64,000 nucleotides of DNA from Dendrophyllia cribrosa (lineage: Eukaryota; Cnidaria; Anthozoa; Scleractinia; Dendrophylliidae), in NCBI GenBank assembly GCA_024195265.1, contig JAJLRJ010000001.1:7610357-7674356 (forward strand). The letters run 5' to 3'. A program made the position numbers and the translations under genes. Shown one piece after another: positions 50,986-63,306 of this stretch. The notes beneath the pieces are model-generated. The model worked only from the letters and a program-made list of their open reading frames with translations. It had not been told where the DNA came from and made no database searches. Positions within the stretch are counted from its first letter, which is position 1, and the number at the start of each line of letters is the position of its first letter.

Positions 50986-52408
50986 ATATCTTCTGAATCA
51001 AGAAAAGTCTCTATCAGAATACAGAAGCCATCAACAAAAAACTAAGTGATTGCCGACTCGTGCTTAACTCGTGCTCTGGGATCGCTGTGAGACATGCATT
51101 AATGAAAAAAATAGTCGTCAAAGGCTTTGGTAATGCATTATTAAGCGAAGACGTATTTGCATGGTAGATGAATAATATTTGTTACCAATTGGCCATCGTT
51201 ATTTATTGAGCTTATACTAGTAGCAATCAACCATTAGGAAAATGCGTTCGCACAAAAGAAGGTATGTGAAAACGTTCGGGGAGATGCCAAAGTAGATACC
51301 AGTTCCCCCCCGGTTTCCCCCTAGAAAGAACAAAAGAATCTTCGGGAGGGCTAAAGTGGCGTCGAAACAGAGAAACAGAGAAACCCTGAATTCAATCCGA
51401 CTTCTACATAGGACACCCAACACAAGATTAGGATTGCACGAACACAAAACTCTTTTCGTAATTGCGAGATAATACGGCAGCAAGTCAGTTAATGACACAA
51501 GCTCCAAACATGTAGAATTGTTTATCTAGTTTATCTTTATTCGAAACTGTCTATTAGAAGCACAACTCTTTTTTCCCGTATCATATTTTCTGTCGACGCA
51601 AACAATAGAGTCGTGTATGAATAAAGAATAAGGTAACCAAACTTATTTTTCGTGAAAAAGGAGGGAATATTAAACTGCCAGCAAGGTGCTCTCAGACTGC
51701 GAGAAAATGCGCGCGTACTGGGTTGTATTGTTTTCGATAAGAAAAGAAAAGTAACGGGGTTTAATTTTTTTTCACTGTTTGTAAACTGGAGAAACTTTCC
51801 TAGAACATTTGAAACAATGCGAGACATCGAATCTATCTCCTAATTGTGTTTACACAAGTTAAAAGCCTATGAGTCACGATCAGTATTATCATGCCACATC
51901 AGTTTTGCCTTCATAGGCCTCACACTCAGCAGGGAAAATGAAGATTAGCAAACTATTTCGTCTCCAGCAACTGACCTATTAGTAATTATAAGAGTTTATG
52001 TCAGGGTATAGTTTTTAGTGGTATAACAACCCATTTTTGCATATTTATTATCGCAGTTGAACACCGGAAAAGTTAATTACAGACGCCATGTGTAAACATG
52101 GGGGGTTTTAAGTTTCTTTATCGATTTTTTTTATATCGATTTTAGCATTTTAAGATGAATAAGAAACCCTTTTCAAATTTCTATGGAAGATATAATCGGC
52201 TGATCTGTCTGTAGAGATCAGGGTTTTTAAGTTGACGCGAAGATGGAGTCTTCCGTGAACGAAGATAGACTGACTAATGAATTAGTTTTCTCTACAGATA
52301 ATAAAAAAGACGGAATTAATGCAACCGAGTTCCTGTCCTGTTGTTGTCGTCGCACTATCGAGGAATCTCTGAAAGGAGACTCACTTGAAAATATAAATCA
52401 AGGGTGAG

Positions 52409-52975
52409 TCAACTCGTGAATACGGAACAACCTTCGGACCTTTCCCTCTACTGGGTGTTTTGCTGCATCGACCCCCACTCCCTATGTCCAACTCCCCACC
52501 CTCCCCTCCCTCCTATAAGCCAACTCGTGAATACAAAACAACCTTCGGACCTTTCCCTCTACTGGGTGTTTTGCTGCATCGACCCCCACTCCCTATGTCT
52601 AACTCCCCACCCTCCCCTCCTTCCTATGAGCCAACTCGTGAATACGAAACAACCTTCGGACCTTCCCCTCTACTGGGTGTTTTGCTGCATCGACCCCCAC
52701 CTCCTGCGTCCAACTCCTCACCCTCCCCTCCCTCCTATGAGCCAACTCGTGAATACGAAACAACCTTCGGACCTTCCCCTCTACTGGGTGTTTTGCTGCA
52801 TCGACCCCCACCCCCTGTGTCCAACTCCCCACCCACCCTCCTCTCCCTCCTATGAGCCAACTCGTGAATACTCTGAATACGAAACAACCTTCGGACCTTC
52901 CCCTCTACTGGGTGTTTTGCTTCATCGACCCCCACCCCCTGTGTCAAACTCCCCACCTTCCCCTCCCTCCAACGC
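52409..52975 (+). repeat. 111-bp minisatellite, about five copies
   Basis: AACTCGTGAA recurs at 52411, 52522, 52633, 52744 and 52859. The unit is C-rich (TGCATCGACCCCCAC, CTCCCCACCCTCCCC). As 111 is a multiple of three, long ORFs on both strands are by-products. Confidence 0.9.
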
Positions 52976-53793
52976 CGTTTCCATGGGTAAGGCAGGTGAC
53001 CATTACATATCGCGGGCTTAACAGTTACATCTCCTTCAACACATCGCGTATCCACGATTCAAAAATAAAGTATTTGCTCACTTCACTAGCTCACAAAGTT
53101 CAATAATGTTCTTACAATTCATTTGTGGTACTAAGTTTGGCTTATTACAAATTTCCACGCTGTGCGAACTGTTAATGGCTACAAACAAATATTGGTACAA
53201 TTTGTATGTAGCGGCATCGTGTGCTGTCGCTGTTTTCAAACTGCAAAATTTCAAACGATTTCCTTACACACAATAAGGTACAGTCCGGTAACAGTTTTCG
53301 ACGAATTTGAGACGAATCACAGTTAACAAATAGATTCTATTTTGCCATGCGTCTGTTCAGTTGTAGATCACAGGCTACAAAACGTCGAAATGTAGTAAGA
53401 ACATCAGTAACCAACTCGCCTGCGGCTTGTTGGCCACTTTCTTTTTACAATAACAGGTACGAAAAATTAGCCTCGTAGCACTCGACCGTGATTTTGACTG
53501 TTCCGATTCTTTTTTTCTAATTTCGGCATTTTTCACGTCAACAGAACTACCATTCGCTACGGTTTTGTCTTTTCGTTAAAGTGTCACTATGATCAAAATA
53601 TACATTTTCTGTTCTCTTAATTTTTGAAAATATAAGTACTCGTTACTTACCTTGCGAAGTTTCAAGTCAAAACTCGTACGGGAAGTGCCATTATTTTAAC
53701 TTTACATTTCTGGCGAATTCGGCTTGCCGCTATTACTCAATTAAAAAATGACCAGATCCGAATCCTGAGAGTTGGATCGAGTTGGCCTAAAGA

Positions 53794-53880
53794 TTTTGTG
53801 ACGTCAATGACTCAACACATGCTTTTGGCTTTATTGTCTGTGTCCCGGAGGGAACCGCGTTGAGTCATTGACGTCACAAA
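53794..53880. repeat. Inverted repeat with TGACGTCA arms
   Basis: TTTGTGACGTCAATGACTCAA at its left and the reverse complement at its right (about 53859-53880) enclose about 40 bp. The arms contain a CRE-like TGACGTCA and an AP-1-like TGACTCA site. Confidence 0.6.
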
Positions 53881-54360
53881 TCAAGTCATGTGTACCAGAT
53901 CGCAAACCAGTAGAACGTAGGCTCGGATTTATGAACGGAGTAATGGCGAACGGATTTTACGTGATTTTCGTGGGTTTTCGGCCAGCTATTTCTGGGCTGT
54001 GAAAGAATATATCAAACTAATTTATAGAAATTAGTATTTATCTAAACCTATAAGATACATTTGCGTTAAAAAAAAGCGGAAAAGAAATACGAAATTTTCG
54101 TCGTAGTGGCACTTTAGTTTTCAATAGTCTCTGCTAAACATTTTTTCGATGCCTTCGCTTGCCTTTTCCGGAATAATCTCGTCCACATTTTCAAAACTGT
54201 CCGCCATGTTGGACGAAGCTAGAGAAAGTAAATTCTCCATGACGTAAGCTTTGCGTCTGTACTCTAACAGACCATAGGCAATGGCCAATCAAAATGCGCA
54301 TAGAACTCAGTATATTGTATAAAGAACTGTGGCGACTGGCGAGAAACCGTTTGACAAGTT

Positions 54361-54395
54361 GGATGGGGTGGGGTGGGGTGGGGGGGGGGGGAGGC
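54361..54395 (+). repeat. G-rich tract
   Basis: Repeated GGGGT units followed by a run of about 12 G. It could form a G-quadruplex. Confidence 0.6.
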
Positions 54396-54528
54396 GTATT
54401 AACTAATTAAAATATATATTTTTGCGCGCGCGCTTCGTAGGCTGGGAGGTTTATACTCCGCCTAAAGTTAGCATAAATATAGAGAGATTTCTAAGAAGAA
54501 AAAGACAGCTACGGAAAAACGGCAAAAA

Positions 54529-54645
54529 ATGATCGGACCGTTAATTGGACGGATCGAGCTACGTCAGCCTGATTAATCCTACAGCTTAAAAAATTGGACA
54601 AACTTTTGCCTGCTGCCTTATCTTTTTGTGTCATTTACAATGCAT
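54529..54645 (+). pseudogene. GPCR pseudogene, 5' fragment
   Basis: Recognisable copy of the first 110-120 bases of the GPCR at 49230, including GGATCGAGCT, CAGCCT-ATTAATCCTACAGC and TTGCCTGCTGCCTTATC. Its frame is broken almost at once by small indels and a TAA, and the similarity ends near 54645. The leader before it (AAAACGGCAAAAAATG) also matches. It marks an older tandem duplicate of the receptor gene that has been lost. Confidence 0.8.
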
Positions 54646-54649
54646 AGTG

Positions 54650-56222
54650 TGTTTTTTTAACAGACTTTGATTATGCGGCTACGGTTTGTAATGTGTTTAC
54701 GCTGAAAAAAGCGGCTGGTGTGGATGGCTGATCGGCTCCCGCGCGCTCTTTCTGGTGACGTTGGATGCGTGCATTAGTGCATCGGATACATGCTTGCAAC
54801 TCGATAAAACACGCGCCTTGCGTCTGCGTGCTTTATTAAGGAAACAAGACGCTGTGGGAGCGTATACTTGGGCGTCGTTGTATTAGGCAGATTGGAATGT
54901 GTATGTCTTGGGAATCTGCGTGCACGTTAGTTCACGGTTTGACGATAGGGAGTATTGGGATAGTGTGAGCGGATTAACAAAGAAGCGTGTTAACCTTCGA
55001 AAACAAAAGCTAGCGTGCGAGAAGACACAGCTGGACAAACTTACACCAGCAGCATTTTTGTTCGCGGTCCTTTGCTTCTTATTTACTTGTTTTATTTTGG
55101 AACCGTAGATCTTTTCAGATTAGATATGCTGCTTTTATTTTTTACATGGTAATGGCCATGTATTCGCCGAGGGATGATTCTGTCTATCCTCACTTTCTTT
55201 ATCGCGACAACGACATGATATTTCAAATTCTTTGCCTATTACTCATGGTCCGCCATGCGCCGCTGTGACGTGGGTCAATTGGCAAACGTTTCAATTTGAG
55301 CTCATCTATTTTAGGTTTTAGATTAATATTAGATATTTTTAGATTAATATTAGATATTTTATACTTTTTTATGTGTCCCCAAATTAGTATGGGTTTACCC
55401 AGGCTATAAGGTCTTTTGACACTTAAATAAAGTTTCTATCTATCTATCTATCTACCACGTGTGACTTGGCAGAGAATTGGCGTTTTTGAAGTCTACGGAT
55501 GACCGGCGCTTCACATTGAATTTGTCGCGAGTCGCCGAACGCTTTTTCATTTATTTCGCAATGCCCAGTAATTATCATGAGTTCTGAGAATTGGCGGCCG
55601 CTTCTTTCTTGCTTTGCCATCACCCGAGAACAGACGGCAACACTTTAATGTGCCTTTCGAATGGAGCTTGAAGATCGCCTGTTAAGCAGTATGTAGCGAT
55701 AATTCATCCCAGTCCGGAAAAATGCCATAAATCAAGAGCGCGGGCTTAGCAGCGTCAAGTAATAAAATTTGATTGCATTCTGCAGCAAGTTCAAAATTAG
55801 CTTTACTGCGGCAAATCTTCAAGCGCCGTGACAATTCCTCTGATCCTAAAGCAACTTACACTCTCAGAACCAGACTATGTGGATATGTTTTCGAAGTCTG
55901 CGGATGACCGCCGCTTCACATTGAATTTGTCGCGAGCCGCCGAACGCTTTTTCATTTGTTTCGCAATGCCCAGCAAGAGCAGACAATTTTCACACTTTGC
56001 CACCCCTCCCCCGTGTCCTTTAATTGGAATCTCCCAGATTCTGGGAGACACGTGACCAGCCCCAACCAGGGTCTCTCTCTTTCTCGTTCCAGGGGGCGGG
56101 AAGAACAGAGACCCTGGGAACGAGGTTGGCTCGATACCTACATAGCAGCCTGATTCCCAGTCGTGCTTGAGGCATAATAGAGTGTGCACGTCACCCATCG
56201 AACTGATTGTGTATACAATTTT
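54650..56222. other. Intergenic with retroelement 3' end and a direct repeat
   Basis: At 55380-55456 sequence ending ACTTAAATAAAGTTTC followed by TCTA repeats looks like the 3' end of a CR1/L2/RTE-type LINE. A segment of about 90 bp containing CACATTGAATTTGTCGCGAG occurs at 55485-55580 and 55890-55975. Near 56065-56125 CCAGGGTCTCT and AGAGACCCTGG form an inverted repeat. No gene is supported. Confidence 0.55.
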
Positions 56223-56615
56223 TACTCTTGTGTCAACCTTAAAATTTATTTTCAAAACACTCGCCGCATCAAATCTTTCTTCCCGTACAAGGACCGCTTG
56301 AATCGTTCTCAACAGTCTTAAGTTATTTACAAAGCCAGTTGTTGGGATTGTGAAGAATTTTACATTGGTAAAACTAAACGACGGCTTCATGATAGAAAAA
56401 CTGAGTATTTTAAGGCATTCGCTAAGCATGACCGCACATCAGCCATTGCTGACCATGTCAACACCACTGAACACAACATCAAGTGGGATCATTTTGATAT
56501 CTTAGCGTCGGGCAAAACTGATTTCCACTGTAAAATTAAAGAAACATTGTTTATACAAGAACTGAAGCCAGCTTTTAATGCAAACGTCAGTAGCGAGAAG
56601 CTGATGCTTTATTAA
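56223..56615 (+). pseudogene. Penelope-like retroelement fragment, GIY-YIG endonuclease domain
   Basis: The C-terminal end of a Penelope-like element protein. The frame has no start of its own, so it is a fragment. It reads a basic FFPYKDRLNR segment, then a TAA at 56319-56321, then VIYKASCWDCEEFYIGKTKR, in which the VIYK...FYIGKT part corresponds to the GIY-YIG core and the two Cys to the C-x2-C typical of these elements. It continues through RLHDRKTEYF and DHVNTTEH to a terminal stop at 56613-56615. The internal stop and missing reverse transcriptase show it is dead. The GIY-YIG assignment is good; the exact clade is not determined. Confidence 0.8.
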
Positions 56616-56723
56616 TTAGCTGTTTCTTTTTATAGATCAACTGTTAAGTTTTGTACTTAATCTCGGTCCCAGTCCCTTTTCACTACTATATAAGTATAGT
56701 TTTCAACAGTGTAACGGTCACTT

Positions 56724-56758
56724 TTGAAAATGTATGTAGTAGCATACGAAACGTCAAG
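56724..56758 (+). ncRNA. Degenerate hammerhead-ribozyme-like motif of the Penelope element
   Basis: TTGAAAAT, then a stem-loop GTATG-TAGTAG-CATAC, then GAAACGTC. The stem followed by GAAAC is the layout of hammerhead cores found in Penelope-like elements. The first core strand (normally CUGAUGA-like) is altered here, so cleavage is doubtful. Confidence 0.35.
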
Positions 56759-56759
56759 T

Positions 56760-58844
56760 TTTATAAAAAATGAATAAGTTCAATATGTTTATCACCGCGG
56801 TTTGTGTTCTATTTCTCATAGAGTTCTTTTTGCTCGGTAATCGCGTTGAGGCCTGGGAACGAGGCTGCCTACACAGCTAATTTTCAATTTTAGGGAACGG
56901 GGCATGTTTGTAGTGTGCATCCTTGTACCCAGGGTGTTCTCAGGATTCAAAGAGGCGACGGGAGAATTAGAGAAGCTATAGACTGTAATTTGGCTGTGGG
57001 CATGTGAAAGGTACCTGTCACACCGCGTGTTTGTCCCCTTGTACAGCCTATATTTTCCGACAGAAGAAGATCGTGGAAAAAGCAGATCAAATTACTTGGT
57101 CAATATCTTTGCCTTATTTAAAAAGTTATTATTATTCGAATTTTACAATGAAACAGTTATCCGGTTGAGATTAGATTACCAATAGTAATATTTCTGTTGA
57201 TTAAACTTTTAACTACGGCAGCGCATAGCAGTTCGATAAACACATGAGAAAGGTCAACTAAGCTAAGAATTTGGAATTGATAAGATATGTAACGCTCTCT
57301 TCTGGATTAAAAATACTTAACTGAAGAGTTGACGCTTCACCAAAAAAAACAAGTGGCTAAGTTACAAAAACCTGGGTTTTTATTTCATCAGAAAGTTCGA
57401 TTTTGGCATAACCTTACGGAAAAGCGTAATAAAGAGGAGTCAATAAAAAAGATTTCGTGCAACGCTGTTGAAGCTAACATTTCAATTGTAACCTTAAAAA
57501 TTACAATTATCATGAGTTCTGTCGGTTGTGAAAGCGGGATATACAGCTGTTTCGAGAAAGGCTGTCGGCCAGAGAAAAAAGCGCAAAAGTGCACGCGACA
57601 ATCCCGAAAAATAATATGGGATATTATCAATGAATTTTAATAAGTCAAATAAATACATGAAACCCGCGATGCCTCGTCCGTACAGGGACGATCTTAGATG
57701 GCGGGCCCTTGGGATAAATGGGCTTTTAGGATATAGCGTGGATGACTACCCACAATACCTTTCTGGATTGTCGCGTGCACTTTTACGCTTTTTTCCGACA
57801 ACCTTTCTCGAAACAGCTGTATATTAAATAGCGTACTTCGTACAATATAAAACAAAAGTAAATAAACTTCAGCATGTGGTCGTTCCTTCACTCTTTCACT
57901 TTCGATTACAAGAATTGTAGAGGAGTCAACATAACAAAAAAGAACTGATAGGGTTACATACAGCAAGCCGAGTCATTATAATTCACGCCCTAATCATGTA
58001 CCCCAGATTGTTCATCGAATAAGCAGCTGATAAAAACTTTACATTTTTACACTAGATCCCTTTTTATTTTTAAGTGTTTCAGCGTTGCTCCCGTGTTTCC
58101 TTGACCGAGAATGTTTTCGTTCATCGAATGCTTGTAAATACTCTGAGTTATGAAGCAGCACTGATGTAGTGACTTTTGGAAAACTTCCCGGCTAGAAAGT
58201 GGTTTATGGCATGCAAGGCGTATTGTCATTAATCACTGATTAGATCCCTTCTCCGTGGAATTTAACCCTATAACCCCGAAGAGTGCCAAAAATAACAATT
58301 CAAGAAAAATCCCAAATTTCGTTTTGCAAAATACTGAAAAATAAATGGCACCATGCAAAAGTACTGCTGTAAAGCTCGAGTTATATTAAAGGGGAATAAA
58401 ATGAGGTTTAAGTAAATAAACAAGAAACCTTAACTTCTTTACAAAGACTTTTTTCGTAAATTTTCATGTTATAAATTGAAATACTCTAATAATGTTCTTG
58501 TTCTCAGTATTTATTAAAGGGAACAGTGTCCCTGCTGAAATATTGTCTTTTCCGTTATGATTATGGCCGGGGGCTTGCTTTGAGCTTGCTTTATATTATC
58601 TTAAAACAGGAAGGTAAAATCGCTAAAAGTGATGAACGCAAAGAAATATCGAACTAAAAAGACAAAACATCGACCAAAAATCTCAAAAATCCTCCAGAAT
58701 GGAATCTTAGATTTCTTAGCCCCCTGTCATGAAATCAAAGTTGATGAACTGTAATCCACTTCTTCTTTTTATCCACAATACTGCTTCTGTTTTGCTATAT
58801 AGAATCGTTCTATCCAATTTAGTTGTATATTTGGGTTTGATATA
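56760..58844. other. Intergenic, nothing recognised
   Basis: Several short ORFs occur (for example 57329-57640) without motifs, splice support or repeats. No gene is claimed. Confidence 0.45.
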
Positions 58845-59126
58845 GAGTAGTTTTCAATTGAGTGTCGTAAAACCAAAACCAAAGTAATCACTCTGACCAA
58901 TCACAACATACGTAGACAATCTAATGAACCAATCAAAACTCGAAGCAAATACATGTCGCCGGCGCCAAGCGCGGGAAAACGCGTGCGGGTAAATTGCGAT
59001 TGGTTTTGGTTTTACTTCTGATTGGTCGAGAAAGTGCCGCGAGATTTTTAAGCCAATCACAAAGAGTAGCAATGAAAAAACAAAGCAATTGCGAAATTAC
59101 TTTCGACACTCAATTGAAAACTGCTC
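58845..59126. mobile_element. TA-flanked MITE, 282 bp
   Basis: Ends GAGTAGTTTTCAATTGAGTG and the reverse complement CACTCAATTGAAAACTGCTC (one mismatch), with TA on both sides. The interior contains several CCAAT/ATTGG boxes. It is typical of a Tc1/mariner-type non-autonomous element. Confidence 0.75.
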
Positions 59127-61543
59127 TAACATGGAAATTACCGAAAATTAAGTAAACACAATTTCGTTCTTTCGCCGAGAAAAATCTTGCGTCTACGTTC
59201 GCTACGTGACTGTTTGCACTTCCTTGTATCCTGCAAATGTTCTGAAAAAGGAAGCAACAACAAGGTTAAAACAAAAGTGTTTTGAATTCGATTTTGGAAA
59301 AAAGTAATCTAACTGCCCCAGCATGAGTTAGATGATCCGAACTGTTGTCATTTTAATTCAGAAAAGATGCAGGGCCACTATTTGGCTACTGCTGTCTTTT
59401 ATATTTCTTTGATTGTGGAGCTCTAGACTTTTTTACATGGGTGACTGAGGTCTACCTAGCTAAGATTAGAACTCAAATCCTTTTCGGTATTATCTTTTCC
59501 TGCTCCGTTTTTCAGAGTCATCTAGTAATCTCGTAATCAGATATTTTCATCGCATTCCATCTATCTCCACAAATTTTGGTTCCCAATATCAAATACATAT
59601 TTTTAGAACTTTCGGATGCAAACGAACACAATTAATTAATGGCACAAAAGATGTTTTTTTTGGGTAGCACTCAAACAAAATGATGCCTGATAATGAAGGT
59701 TGTATGGCACTGATAAGTGTCAAAGCGACATATTTAGCACGAGCACGAACGTTTGTGTCTCACAAACACCCATGAAGGGGTTATCCCCGAAACTTCTGAG
59801 TATTTTTATACGGTTTTCAGCACTCGTGACATAAATAAGCCACAGGTTAATTGTGTTTGGTCACATAAAGTAATTTACTTTTTTTCTGACCGGCCTCCAT
59901 CTTGATTGTAGCCGCTTATAACGTTCAGAGCATTATTTTAAAATACTATGTTTAATAAAATAAGAAACGAGCCAATCACTCGAAACCATATTCATGACCG
60001 TTTATTGGCAGCCATTCACTTCAGCCAAATTTGACTTTTTTTTAGGACAATCTATATAATAACTTCGGCTGTTGGAGCCATTACTAACGTTAATGGACTT
60101 GAAAAAATAATGGAGTCCCAAAGAAAAAAACGTAGTCTCAGGGCTTTAATTTCAAATTGATCAGCAGGTTGTCTCTTTTGTCTCCTTGTTTACTTAAACC
60201 ATTGATTCCTCGTTTTGTCAGTTTTAAAACGCTTGCAGATTAAATGGCGTCCAAAAAACTAGCTTCTCTATCTGTATGCGAAAATATTAGGCTCGGTGTT
60301 GACCTTAGATGTTGTTTACCTGTTTATATCGGTTCATAGTTCAAAAAGCCTGAAGGATTTTAGCAAAGGAAGGAAACGCTTATAAAAAGACTATCATCAA
60401 TCAATGCTTTGAATTCAAGCTTTAATTAAATTGTTGAACTGAATCAGTATGAAACTTATTTACTAAAAACACTTCACAATCACAGTTCCGCAAGACTAAA
60501 AAATAGCTGATTGATTCATACGTTAGATTTTAGGTCAAAGGGATTTATATGATAATTTACCTTTGCCGGAAAACATTATCAATACTAAATTGGTACAACT
60601 AAAAGCTATGTGAATAGTGTCACGTTTTGTGCCGCGGTGTTTTCGTTTTTATGTGTGCCGCTATAAACATAATGCCACAAGCACTCTCAAGATTGATGCA
60701 AGGAAATCTAATGTACTCGTTAATGTACCCGTTAATGACCATAAGTTAACTCAATTTTAAAATCGTATTCTCTGGCTTCAAGCTTATATCGAGAGCGCTG
60801 TGTTTTCATCGATCTTAGATATTTGTCAGCCGCACTGAGCATTCCACATTTTGGGTTAGGGTTTGGAATGTTTTAAAAGGCTTCAACGGGAAAACTACCA
60901 CGTGGAGAAAAAAAAAGTTTATCAATATGTTTGGAGGTGAGTTTGCTGTGCCTTTGTTACCCTTTCTCACAAATGAACAGTTCCATGGTTTTAGTGGCAA
61001 TACGAATTGTATGCAGATTCAGTTCCTTCTCCAGATTTAGATTTTCGTCGTTTTGGTTTACTCTCAAGGAATAAAACAAGAACGATTGTCACAAACGACT
61101 GTCATCATTCAGGAGCACACCAAAAATATTCGCTACGGTGGAAATTCTGTTCGCGGGAAAGCCTTAAAAAAATTTAGCACGAATTAAACTAAACTGAAAA
61201 GGGGTTTTTCTTCAGTAAAATCCGCAAAACTTAACACCTTTTGTATTCGCAGGAATAAAAATGTCGTTCCGGGAACGAAATAGGTCAGCTAGGATTTTCA
61301 GAACGGAGAAAGCAGCTGGTAAATTGGGCGGATAAGATTCCTCTCCCTAAAATTTTCTGTTGCTGAAATATTCAGCTAAGAGAACGAAAAATATTAAACT
61401 GTATTAGGTTTCGTATAGTTTCTTTTAAAGACACTAAAATGTTATGCCGAAAAACAGTACGCCGCCATTTCAAGCGTTCTCTTAAACATTGCTCAGTTTG
61501 ATGCTCCCGATCATTGCCTAAGTGCCAAACAACAATTGTGATC
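59127..61543. other. Intergenic / upstream of the PRRT-like gene
   Basis: AT-rich, no supported ORF. Upstream exons of the gene at 61544 could lie here or outside the window but cannot be identified by reading. Confidence 0.4.
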
Positions 61544-62956
61544 ATGGCTGACATGATAATTGCAATTTATACTCCAAAAAAAGTGCAACAAACATTTTTA
61601 AAAGTCTCACTTGTCATTTATCTCTTTGTAGAACTTGCCTGTAACTTCATTATTTGTCTGGCTACACCAAATGCTGTCACTGCAATATACACTACAATTC
61701 GTCCCTCCACAACAAGCCCCACACCAGTCCCAGAGCCTGGCCCGGACTGGCCTGTAGCTAGACTTCAATGGGGACTGGCATGGAAGCTGCACTGGATCGG
61801 ACTTGGTTTGGCATTTGCCCTCCTGTCATGCAGATCCTTGGGGGCGTTAACTCGATCTACAAACACCACAGGTTTTACACAAAAAAACCTTTACAATGCC
61901 ATCAACTGGCTTCTCGTAGCATTTGGTACTACGAGAAGTTTGTTCCTCTGGATCGACCCGTATGAATCGGGAGAAAACATTGTCCGATGCCCTTTGTGGA
62001 TCATCAGACCCCTATTCGGCATTGCTTTTCCTTGCCTGATGTCTGCATTTTGCCTCGTGCATATCGCATTTTTGGAAGTTGCAAAGATTCAAATCGGATC
62101 GCCAAAACTCCGACGTCTCCGCTTTGTCATCTCCATAATCCTTCTACATTTTGCGGTAGTAATCGTCTCAGATACCACCACTGCATTCAAGGCAGATAGG
62201 ACAGAACTGTTAGTTGTATGTCAGTCATTTTTTATAGTCTGGGGGCTTCTCAACTCCATAAACTTCATTTATAGTGGATCGAAAGTTGTCGTCAAAACAC
62301 GCAACATTCGGAATAAGATCTGCGAGCGGGAAAACATCACGTGCCGAATTCAAAAGGAAAATCAATCAAAGCCACATGGTCGCTGTGCTTCAGTGAAGAT
62401 ATATTCGCTCGAAAATAAGGAAAAAGCCAAATACCAAAAAAAGAGACCTTATAACATTAAAAACAAAGAAGGTGTAAGGGACACGTGTACAATACAGCAA
62501 CTTCATTTTGGTAATAACCTAACCGTTGAAAGTGCAATAAAGAAGGCTTCAAAACGACGCCGTATCAACGATTCGGGCCCCACCCGCCGAGAGCGTGCGA
62601 TTCACAAAGTTGCTGGAATCACGTTAGTAACAAGTGTTCTAAGCATCTCCTGCTGCGCGCTTCAGATCTATTCCCTCTTCGGGGTCTATTCCATCTATTC
62701 CAAGACTGTGTCCCCCAAGCCGTGGCCCTGGCTTGCGTTCCAAACGTCCTTCAGGCTGGTTGAACTGTTCATGGCTTACACATTGTCTTACTGCGTCCTT
62801 CGATCAGGTGGGGTTTGGAAAAGAGGGATATTCAGTTGGCTGCTTAGCTTCAAAAACCTGACAAGGAGACAAGGTCCTCGTATCACCATAGTGCAAGTAC
62901 AAGATATAGGGAAGCGAGACCTTCCAGAGAGAGGCCGCCATGAAGCAAGACTGTGA
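61544..62956 (+). CDS. PRRT3/PRRT4-like multi-pass membrane protein
   Basis: About 470 aa from the ATG at 61544; the frame is open slightly further upstream but only from TTG. Hydrophobic helices lie near residues 20-40, 84-101, 116-138, 155-178, 193-212 and 222-243. A long basic cytoplasmic-type loop follows (about 248-365), then two more helices (about 370-398 and 412-436). Before helix 2 is a Pro-rich segment and WPVARLQWGLAWKLHWIGLG. After helix 3 comes FGTTRSLFLWIDPY. These two blocks match my memory of the C-terminal domain of vertebrate proline-rich transmembrane proteins 3 and 4, whose function is poorly known. The large N-terminal part of those proteins is absent; it may be on upstream exons or truly missing. 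The tail is basic. Family confidence is moderate to good. Confidence 0.78.
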   Translation: MADMIIAIYTPKKVQQTFLKVSLVIYLFVELACNFIICLATPNAVTAIYTTIRPSTTSPTPVPEPGPDWPVARLQWGLAWKLHWIGLGLAFALLSCRSLGALTRSTNTTGFTQKNLYNAINWLLVAFGTTRSLFLWIDPYESGENIVRCPLWIIRPLFGIAFPCLMSAFCLVHIAFLEVAKIQIGSPKLRRLRFVISIILLHFAVVIVSDTTTAFKADRTELLVVCQSFFIVWGLLNSINFIYSGSKVVVKTRNIRNKICERENITCRIQKENQSKPHGRCASVKIYSLENKEKAKYQKKRPYNIKNKEGVRDTCTIQQLHFGNNLTVESAIKKASKRRRINDSGPTRRERAIHKVAGITLVTSVLSISCCALQIYSLFGVYSIYSKTVSPKPWPWLAFQTSFRLVELFMAYTLSYCVLRSGGVWKRGIFSWLLSFKNLTRRQGPRITIVQVQDIGKRDLPERGRHEARL

Positions 62957-63306
62957 ACTCGCCACAAGTTCGAACATTTAATAAGGAATGTAATCATGCA
63001 AACCAAAGAAAACTATTACATTTTAGTAACAACCTTCCATTAATAAAGGTATACGAATAAACGTATAGAACGACATAAAGGTCGCCGAATATTAAAGTTA
63101 GAAGGGTTTTCACCGTATCTGACACTAAACGAAGGAATGAGCGGATTCTTGTGGGCGCATGAAACAGAGGCGAATTTCGTAATGACGTCATTTTACTACA
63201 ACTACCAGAATGCATTTCGTTTTCCTTACTTTGTGATCCCAGGGGAGCCTAAATAACAATAGCCCTTCTTAACATGACAAAACAAAATACTGAAGGTTTC
63301 TTGTAG
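62957..63306. other. 3' region of the PRRT-like gene
   Basis: Non-coding sequence with AATAAGG and TTAATAAAGG (about 63041) poly(A)-like signals. Confidence 0.4.

Larger units (their letters stand above)
50986..54500 (+). repeat. Diverged fourth copy of the GPCR upstream region, disrupted
   Basis: Collinear but clearly older than copies A-C. Matches include GTCTATTAGAAGCA-AACTC near 51548, GGTTTTAAGTTTCTTTATCG near 52105, CTCACAAAGTTCAATAATGTTC near 53090, GCATCGTGTGCTGTCGCTG near 53213 and CCTAAAGTTAGCATAAATA near 54461. It is interrupted by the 111-bp minisatellite and a palindrome and leads to a GPCR pseudogene fragment. Confidence 0.75.

Noticed and set aside
52404..53106. Proline-rich ORFs on both strands
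   Set aside because: They follow a 111-bp minisatellite, a multiple of three. No start context or conserved domain is visible.
55434..55456. TCTA microsatellite as a regulatory repeat
   Set aside because: It directly follows ACTTAAATAAAGTTTC and is best explained as a LINE 3' tail.
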